Shown here: positions 49,596 to 54,314 of the stretch, piece after piece
Position numbering within the stretch: position 1 is the first letter of the stretch
Layout: each line of letters starts with the position of its first letter
Assembly: GCA_022843165.1 (NCBI GenBank)
Contig: JALHOD010000010.1
Coordinates: 66,343 to 120,656, forward strand
DNA length: 54,314 nucleotides
Source: Pseudorhodoplanes sp.
GTDB lineage: Bacteria > Pseudomonadota > Alphaproteobacteria > Rhizobiales > Xanthobacteraceae
Direction of reading: 5' to 3'
Made by a program: the position numbers and the translations under genes
The notes under the pieces: generated by a model
What the model was told of the DNA's origin: nothing
Seen by the model: only the letters and a program-made list of their open reading frames with translations
Databases searched by the model: none

Positions 49596-49907
49596 TCACT
49601 CTCCCTTGGTGGTGGTCGTCGGTTTGCGTTCGATGAGGGCGTAGAGATCGCCCGGATCCTGTTTGGCGAGCGCGAGAATTTCATTCGCCAGCTGGCGGCG
49701 GCCCTCGTTGATGCCGTCGCCGAACACATCGCCCGGCGTGCGCGCCAGCGAGCCATAGACGCCGCCGCGCAAGGCGATGTCGGCGAGCAGATGCGGCGAC
49801 TGGCGAAGCGTGGCGTATTCGGTGATGACCGCCCAGGCTTTGGTCTTGAACGGCCAGACCTGCCGGAACCAGGCGACGGCCTTGTAGGGTGCGGACGGGT
49901 CGATCAT
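49596..49907 (-). CDS. Bbp19-like small phage protein
   Basis: This 103-aa protein has the pattern LLADIALRGGVYGSLARTPGDVFGDGINEGRRQLANEILALA, close to the Bbp19-type domain found in podoviruses (a LRDIxxxGGV... FNEGRRxxxLxIL core). The start overlaps the portal stop as ATGA at 49907. It is probably a small virion or assembly protein. Confidence 0.72.
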   Translation of the reverse strand: MIDPSAPYKAVAWFRQVWPFKTKAWAVITEYATLRQSPHLLADIALRGGVYGSLARTPGDVFGDGINEGRRQLANEILALAKQDPGDLYALIERKPTTTTKGE

Positions 49908-51526
49908 GCGGCGGGCCTGCGCTGATCGGCCAGGGTCTTGGCCTGTACGGCATGGCTGGCGACCGCCGCCGTCTCGACCGCCTGCGCGGTCTGTTCAAGC
50001 TGGCGCTGCTGTTGCTGCAGCTGCGCGCGCGCGCGGCGCGTTTCCGCCACCACCTGGGGATCGAACAACAGATCCGGCACATCGGTGAATGCGGACACGA
50101 CATGCTTGGCCGCCACATCGTTGTTCCAGTTGTCGCGCACCGCCGGATCGGTCACGGCCAGCTGTTCGAGGCCCTGATGCGCCTGCAGCACCGAGCGCGC
50201 ATTGGCAAACCGCTGCACGCGCGCCAGCGGGCTTTCAAACTCGACGGTCAGCTTGCGGCGCGTCAACTCCATCGGCACCGGCGGGATCTGGCCGGCGCGC
50301 TGCAGGATGCGGAAGCGCCGCCACACCCATTGCGCCAGACCTTGCGTCTGCAGGCGCACGAGGTTCGGCGCCATCAATTTGAGTTCCTGCTCTTTCCAGC
50401 CGGAGAATTCGCCGAGCGTCATCTGCGGCCGGTTGACGACCTGCATCATCGAGAAGCGGAAGGCCATGCGGATCGCGGCGCGGCGTTCCTCGGATTTCTT
50501 TTCCGACAGCGAATATTTGCCGCCGCGATCGAGATATTCGGCCATGCGCTTGCCCTGGTCGGTCATGGTGCCGTGCAGAACCGCGCCGGGCACCACATCC
50601 GCCGCCGTCAGCACGCTTTCATCGTTGAGCAACAGCACCTTTTCGGCGTCGAATTGCGCGGCGACGATCGCGCTGCGCTCCATTTCCTGCAGCATCGCGG
50701 CGTCGGATTTCGAGGTGTGGCCGGGACCGGAGCCGTAGGCGGATTTCGCTTTCTCGTTCCAGGTCGGGACGTGATAGGGAAATTCGTAATAGCCGCCCTC
50801 GATGTAGAAATCCTTGATGTCCGGCGAAACGTAGCAGGACAGCCACGGCTTGGAGCCGAGGCGGTTCGGATCGAATTCGGGATTTTCCGACACCGCGTGG
50901 ACGATGATTTTCTTGTCGTTGTCGCCGAGCATTGAGGCGTCGAACTGAGTGCCGAAAAAGCCCTTGATCTGCTTTCCGGTCAGCATGAACTTGCGGTGAA
51001 ATTCGTTGGTCGCGCCGGTGGCGTCGGTCGCCATGTAGCTTTCACCGACCGGGATGGCGCGGTCGATGATCTGCTGGCGGCCGATCCATTCCTCCTGGTA
51101 GAACGGGCCGAAACCGAAGGCGCCGAGATTGGCGAGCCAGGCCGGCGCGCGCGAATAGAACGGCGACACTGCCGGTGACACCGAGCCGAACACTGCATTG
51201 GCGGCCCCCCAATTGAATTGCTTGACCGGCCCCCACTTGGCGAGATCGGGATCGTCGGCGACGCCGAAGCCGAACCAGCGATCGGTCGGATTGATGCCCT
51301 GGCCGAACAGCCCGCCGACAAAATCGTCCAGCGCATAGATCGGGGTGGCGTCGAAGATTTCGGGATCGGTCGTGTCGCGCCGGTTGCCGTCGCTCTCGCC
51401 GTCGAAGTCCTGATCGTCCGGCCGGAACAGCCGGGCGATTTCCTTCCAGGCGCGCTCCTCGGGACGGCGGGCGGTTTCGAGTTCGCCTTGCCGGGCCAGC
51501 TTCGCCTGCGCGCGTTCATCGGCCAT
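49904..51526 (-). CDS. Portal protein (head-to-tail connector)
   Basis: This 540-aa protein belongs to the T7-type connector family. It opens with RQGELETARRPEERAWKEIARLFRPDDQDF, then YALDDFVGGLFGQGINPTDRWFGFG, FYQEEWIGRQQIIDRAIPVGESYMATDATG, and the C-terminal wing and crown (SGWKEQELKLMAPNLVRLQTQGLAQWVWRRFRIL, GQIPPVPMELTRRKLTVEFESPLAR). The long Gln/Arg-rich C-terminal helix (ARAQLQQQQRQLEQTAQAVETA) is the barrel. GGAGAGG precedes ATG 51526. Twelve copies form the packaging vertex. Confidence 0.92.
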   Translation of the reverse strand: MADERAQAKLARQGELETARRPEERAWKEIARLFRPDDQDFDGESDGNRRDTTDPEIFDATPIYALDDFVGGLFGQGINPTDRWFGFGVADDPDLAKWGPVKQFNWGAANAVFGSVSPAVSPFYSRAPAWLANLGAFGFGPFYQEEWIGRQQIIDRAIPVGESYMATDATGATNEFHRKFMLTGKQIKGFFGTQFDASMLGDNDKKIIVHAVSENPEFDPNRLGSKPWLSCYVSPDIKDFYIEGGYYEFPYHVPTWNEKAKSAYGSGPGHTSKSDAAMLQEMERSAIVAAQFDAEKVLLLNDESVLTAADVVPGAVLHGTMTDQGKRMAEYLDRGGKYSLSEKKSEERRAAIRMAFRFSMMQVVNRPQMTLGEFSGWKEQELKLMAPNLVRLQTQGLAQWVWRRFRILQRAGQIPPVPMELTRRKLTVEFESPLARVQRFANARSVLQAHQGLEQLAVTDPAVRDNWNNDVAAKHVVSAFTDVPDLLFDPQVVAETRRARAQLQQQQRQLEQTAQAVETAAVASHAVQAKTLADQRRPAA

Positions 51527-51535
51527 GCCCCTCTC

Positions 51536-51865
51536 CTATTCGCCGAACAGCGTGGTGACGCCGACACTGGCGGGACCGAGGGTTTCGCCGGAAAATACAT
51601 CGAGCGACGACTTGCGCCGGCGCATCGCGCGTTCCGACGCCTTGCGGGCGCTTTCCGAGTCGCGCGGATCCACCATCGAGGCTTCCGCGCGCGCGAGCGC
51701 ATCCTCGGTCAGCTTGCGGGATTTTTCCGCTTCATCGAGCGCGCGCTTCTGCATATCCAGCGCCGGGCCGTAATCGGGCTCGTTCGCCTTCTTGGCGCCC
51801 AGGCCGAGCAGACTGCCGGCCAGCACCGAGCCGCCGAGGCCAAAAAGCGCGCTCACATCGCACAT
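51536..51865 (-). CDS. Small phage virion-type protein with Gly-rich hydrophobic start
   Basis: This 109-aa protein starts at ATG 51865. The N-terminus MCDVSALFGLGGSVLAGSLLG is Gly-rich and hydrophobic and resembles the start of the gp14-like protein at 42719-43339. The remainder is a charged helix (LDMQKRALDEAEKSRKLTEDALARAEASM) and a basic tail. It may be a minor or truncated paralog of the ejection pore protein; the function is not established. Confidence 0.7.
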   Translation of the reverse strand: MCDVSALFGLGGSVLAGSLLGLGAKKANEPDYGPALDMQKRALDEAEKSRKLTEDALARAEASMVDPRDSESARKASERAMRRRKSSLDVFSGETLGPASVGVTTLFGE

Positions 51866-51878
51866 GCCCAAAGCCCTT

Positions 51879-52415
51879 TCAGGTTGACGGTGGCGACGCT
51901 ACGCCGGCGGCGGCCGCGTCAACCGTGTCCAGGCTAGCCGGATCGGGATGCAGCCAGGCCAGGTTCACAAAATTCTCCGGCGGCACGCCGCGCCGGCGCA
52001 TGACGCCCTCCGCGCAGAAGCCGAGCCAGGCCAGCCAGTCGAGCGGGAATTCCGGCGTCTGCAGCACGGTGAGTTCGGCGCGCGCGACATTCGGCACCAG
52101 CACCATCGGAATGAACCGCTTGCGGATATGCCTGACGGCGGGCCGGGCGATCGCCGGCCAGCGATCGGTCATCACCATTTGCACGGCGGCCAGGCGCGGC
52201 CCGATCAGCCAGGCGCCGAGGAGCGCGGCCGGAAAGCCGTCATCGTCGCAAAGCGCCTCCAGCCGGATGCACATATCCGCGCGCGCCAGGATCTCGCGCG
52301 CGATCAGCGCGCGATCGCGATGAAAGCGCAGCGCGAACAATTCGCGCGCGTTGTGGTCGCGCATGTCGTTGCAGACCTGAAAGACATCGGCCTCGCGCGC
52401 CGCGACCGCGATCAT
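51879..52415 (-). CDS. GNAT-like phage protein (T7 gp13 / DUF2833 type)
   Basis: This 178-aa protein has the arrangement of gp13-type acetyltransferase-like proteins: an N-terminal AREADVFQVCNDMRDHNARELFALRF strand-helix, PAALLGAWLIG, the W-containing MVMTDRWPAIARPAVRHIRKRFIPMVLV, and WLAWLGFCAEGVMRRRGVPPENFVNLAW at the C-terminal strand. T7 gp13 is needed for virion assembly. It starts at ATG 52415 in an ATGA overlap with terminase. Confidence 0.78.
   Translation of the reverse strand: MIAVAAREADVFQVCNDMRDHNARELFALRFHRDRALIAREILARADMCIRLEALCDDDGFPAALLGAWLIGPRLAAVQMVMTDRWPAIARPAVRHIRKRFIPMVLVPNVARAELTVLQTPEFPLDWLAWLGFCAEGVMRRRGVPPENFVNLAWLHPDPASLDTVDAAAAGVASPPST
51917..51926 (-). promoter_or_regulatory. 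Third copy of the phage promoter-like motif
   Basis: On the minus strand ACGGTTGACG lies inside the last codons of the gp13-like gene, about 50 bp upstream of the small virion protein and portal genes. It shares TTGACGCGGCC and a following CCGGC with the copy at 31992-32001. Confidence 0.35.
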
Positions 52416-54034
52416 CGCGCGCCTCGCCGCAGCGGATTGTAGCGGCCGGCCTCGCGCGCCTCGCGCCGGCGCTTCTCGCGTTCGGCCCTTACATCGGTCT
52501 TGCGCTTGCGCGCTTCATCGGTGCCGCATTCCATCGCGCCGTATTGCTCGGCGTCGGCAACGTGCGTGTCGAATGTCGGCATGACCGACGACAGATCGTT
52601 GGTGCCGCGCAGCTTGCGGAATTGATAGGTCTGCAGCTTGCCGCGCTTCAGTCCCTTGCAGGACGGATCCAGCAGATAGCCGGGGCGGCCGGGACCGCAA
52701 TTCAGCGCGATCTTCGCGCGCACGGCATCCCACCGCCGCGACGGCTCGTTGCTCTTGGCGAGATCGACCGGGCGGCCGAGTTTTTTGGCGAGACGCTGGC
52801 GCTGCGAGCCCTTCGACACGCGATCGTCGTCGCCGCCGGCGTTTTCCTTGTCCTCGCCCGCGCGCATCGAGGGGTCGCAGACGGTGCGGAATTCGCAATT
52901 GCGGAACCGCTTCGCCTCCAGCGACAGCATCGCGTCGCCGAGTTCTTCGATGCCGCCGCGCTCCATCGCAATTTCCGCGAGAACGCGCAGCTGCCCGTCC
53001 GGCATTTCCTGCATGTAGGCGGCCGCCGGCTGCAATTCGTTGTCCACACCGATGATGACCGGCAACACCGGGTCCGGCTGCAGCGTCACTTGCGACATCA
53101 TCGTGGTTTCATCGAAGCGATCGTAAACAAGATCGCTGCCGCGCGAGACGCCGGGAATGCCATCGACCATGCGGCGGATCCACCACGGATTGGCGGCGTT
53201 GAGTTTGATCTGCTGGTCGTAATAGCCGCGCCCGCCGAGCGCCTGCAGGTTTTCGGCGTCGGGATGGCGGCCGCCGGGCTGGCGATACAGCTTGAAGCCT
53301 TCGGGCAGATCCTCGAAAAATTTCTTGTAGGACCAGTTCAGGATGTCCGGCGCGTTCATGTCGCCATAGACCTGGCCCTGGCGCCCGGTCACTTCCGCCG
53401 GCGGCGAGCGGCCGACGCGGCCGATCAGCCAGATCAGCAATTCCTCCGGCATGGTGTCGATTTCAGGGAGCAGCACATCGGTGAATTCGAGGCCGCGCAG
53501 ATCCTCGACATTGGCATCTTCGCCGAAGGCGAGAAAATGCGCGGTGATTTCCACAAGCCCCCAGGCATCCTGATATTCGATCACATGGGTTGCGGCGCGC
53601 GGCGATGAGCCGGTCCATTTCGGGAATGTCGTGCGCGGAAAAACTTTCCACCACGAGGGGATTGTCGCCTTCCACAAACTGTCGTACTTCTGGCGCCAGA
53701 CGCCGATGACATATCGGCGAACCCCGTCCGCACCGGGAAACACCCTTTGGCTTTCAACCAGAACCTTTTTCTGTCCGGCGATGGTCTTGCCGCTGCCTTG
53801 CGGCCCGCAGATCACTGCGACCTCGCAAAAGTCCAGAATGTAGAGGTCGGAAATCGGCCCCGCCGATCGCAGCAGGTTCACGTTGCCGGACGGCCGCGCC
53901 TTCATCGCCTCGCGCACCACATCGGGATGCGCCTTGCGGAATTCATCGTCACATTCCAGCGACCGCATCAGGTTTGCGCTCAGGTCGGTGCGCTGCAGAT
54001 GATCGTTGAGAGATCCGAAATCGAGCGTCGTCAT
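52412..54034 (-). CDS. Terminase large subunit
   Basis: This 540-aa DNA-packaging motor has its ATPase domain at residues about 65-250, with Walker A CGPQGSGKTIAG (residues 76-87), the Trp-rich WRQKYDSLWKATIPSWWKVFP and Walker B-like FTDVLLPEID with the catalytic Glu. The nuclease domain begins near VIIGVDNELQPAAAY with an acidic metal ligand, followed by CDPSMRAGEDKENAGGDDD. The very basic C-terminus (RKRKTDVRAEREKRRREARE) probably contacts the portal. The T7-type adaptor name is fitting but no small subunit gene is seen; it should be upstream, beyond the right edge. Confidence 0.92.
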   Translation of the reverse strand: MTTLDFGSLNDHLQRTDLSANLMRSLECDDEFRKAHPDVVREAMKARPSGNVNLLRSAGPISDLYILDFCEVAVICGPQGSGKTIAGQKKVLVESQRVFPGADGVRRYVIGVWRQKYDSLWKATIPSWWKVFPRTTFPKWTGSSPRAATHVIEYQDAWGLVEITAHFLAFGEDANVEDLRGLEFTDVLLPEIDTMPEELLIWLIGRVGRSPPAEVTGRQGQVYGDMNAPDILNWSYKKFFEDLPEGFKLYRQPGGRHPDAENLQALGGRGYYDQQIKLNAANPWWIRRMVDGIPGVSRGSDLVYDRFDETTMMSQVTLQPDPVLPVIIGVDNELQPAAAYMQEMPDGQLRVLAEIAMERGGIEELGDAMLSLEAKRFRNCEFRTVCDPSMRAGEDKENAGGDDDRVSKGSQRQRLAKKLGRPVDLAKSNEPSRRWDAVRAKIALNCGPGRPGYLLDPSCKGLKRGKLQTYQFRKLRGTNDLSSVMPTFDTHVADAEQYGAMECGTDEARKRKTDVRAEREKRRREAREAGRYNPLRRGAR

Positions 54035-54314
54035 GCGGCGCTCGCTGACAAGCCTGCGCAGTCAGCGCCTGCGCTTGGGTTTTTTGTGCGCGCGTAACAG
54101 CCGCACCTTCCCCGCACCCCGCGCCCCGGTTCGACCGTAAAAAGTTTCCGCGCACTTCGTCCCTCGATCGGCCGTCGCGATTGCGAAAAATCGGCAGGGG
54201 TCGATTGCAATCTCAGGAACGCACCGGCGGCAGGCGGGCGCGATCGCGCTTTCGGGGGCCGGGGTCGCGGGCAGACCGGGGGGCGGGTCGCGCGCGCGAG
54301 GCCGGTGGGGGTCG
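54035..54314. other. Non-coding or incomplete region at the right edge
   Basis: I see no supported gene in these 280 bases. The open frames are short and Arg/Gly-rich. GCCTGCGC occurs twice in direct orientation near 54052-54074, and AGCGC-CT-GCGCT followed by TGGGTTTTTT is a weak plus-strand terminator. GC rises strongly towards the edge. It may hold the leader of the terminase gene. Confidence 0.4.

Larger units (their letters stand above)
29619..54314 (-). mobile_element. T7-like podoviral prophage, left part
   Basis: From the tRNA-Lys fragment at 29619 to the right edge every supported gene is phage-derived and reads leftwards. The order matches T7-type podoviruses: terminase, portal, scaffold, capsid, tail tubular A and B, ejection proteins, tail fibre, then lysis genes. 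Unlike T7, the terminase large subunit precedes the portal and a complete holin/endolysin/spanin cassette lies at the end. All structural frames are open, so the element looks intact here. No integrase, repressor, polymerase or small terminase gene is present in the window; they should lie to the right. Confidence 0.92.

Noticed and set aside
52544-53608. Plus-strand frame opposite terminase
   Set aside because: Antisense to the terminase gene, with no motif of its own.
53949-54155. Short minus-strand frame overlapping the terminase start
   Set aside because: Low-complexity composition, and it lies across the terminase start in another frame without a ribosome binding site.
29619-54314. Integrase, repressor, RNA polymerase or defence/anti-defence genes in the prophage
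   Set aside because: None of the supported frames shows recombinase, helix-turn-helix, polymerase or defence motifs; only structural, packaging, lysis and moron genes are present in this part.

Overview
The window is high-GC DNA with uniformly G/C-rich third codon positions. It carries TRAP-independent tripartite tricarboxylate (Tct), NitT/TauT and branched-chain (Liv) transporters, and its tRNA-Lys(CTT) fragment looks alphaproteobacterial. Together these suggest a soil- or water-dwelling member of the Rhizobiales (Bradyrhizobiaceae/Xanthobacteraceae-like). That assignment is an inference, since no 16S gene is present.

Layout of the chromosomal part (1-29.6 kb). (1) The end of a PAS-GGDEF diguanylate cyclase. 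(2) A two-gene beta-oxidation unit: a FadB/FadJ-type bifunctional enzyme and an ACAD10/11-like acyl-CoA dehydrogenase. (3) A divergently read membrane protein of GT-C type. (4) A translationally coupled run at 6416-13036 with a Gfo/Idh/MocA oxidoreductase, an NDP-sugar epimerase, a zinc-binding sugar C-methyltransferase, a nucleotide-sugar dehydrogenase, a family 2 glycosyltransferase, a NUDIX hydrolase and a TetR regulator. It probably makes and attaches an unusual branched or carboxylated sugar. (5) tctCBA, with a good TetR-type operator in front and an intercistronic terminator after tctC, followed by a TIM-barrel sugar isomerase. (6) A minus-strand NitT/TauT operon with two permeases, an ATPase, a Tat-exported binding protein, an LVIVD beta-propeller protein and a G3E metallochaperone GTPase. 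(7) A Liv operon in which LivM is fused to LivG, and LivF runs in frame, without a stop, into an aromatic-type aldehyde dehydrogenase.

Prophage (29,619 to the right edge). The left boundary is a 45-nt 3' fragment of a tRNA-Lys(CTT) gene, that is, an att site. All prophage genes read leftwards. From right to left they are: terminase large subunit, gp13-like GNAT-type protein, small virion protein, portal, Bbp19-like protein, scaffold, small basic protein, capsid, capsid-adjacent protein, tail tubular A and B, four internal-virion/ejection proteins with a 50-aa microprotein between two of them, T7-type tail fibre, discoidin-domain protein, methyltransferase moron, DUF7940-like holin, SAR endolysin, overlapping i-/o-spanins, a coiled-coil membrane protein and a last small protein with a terminator. 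This is a T7-like podoviral structural and lysis module. The integrase, repressor, replication genes and the intact tRNA-Lys should lie beyond the right edge.

Points most worth a second look: the LivF-aldehyde dehydrogenase fusion with an internal Shine-Dalgarno, the tRNA-Lys att site, a nested reading frame (37776-37979) that takes over third-position GC from the large ejection protein containing it, the tandem repeats in that protein, a recurring ACGRTTGACG motif in front of phage transcription units, and the NitT/LVIVD/G3E operon.
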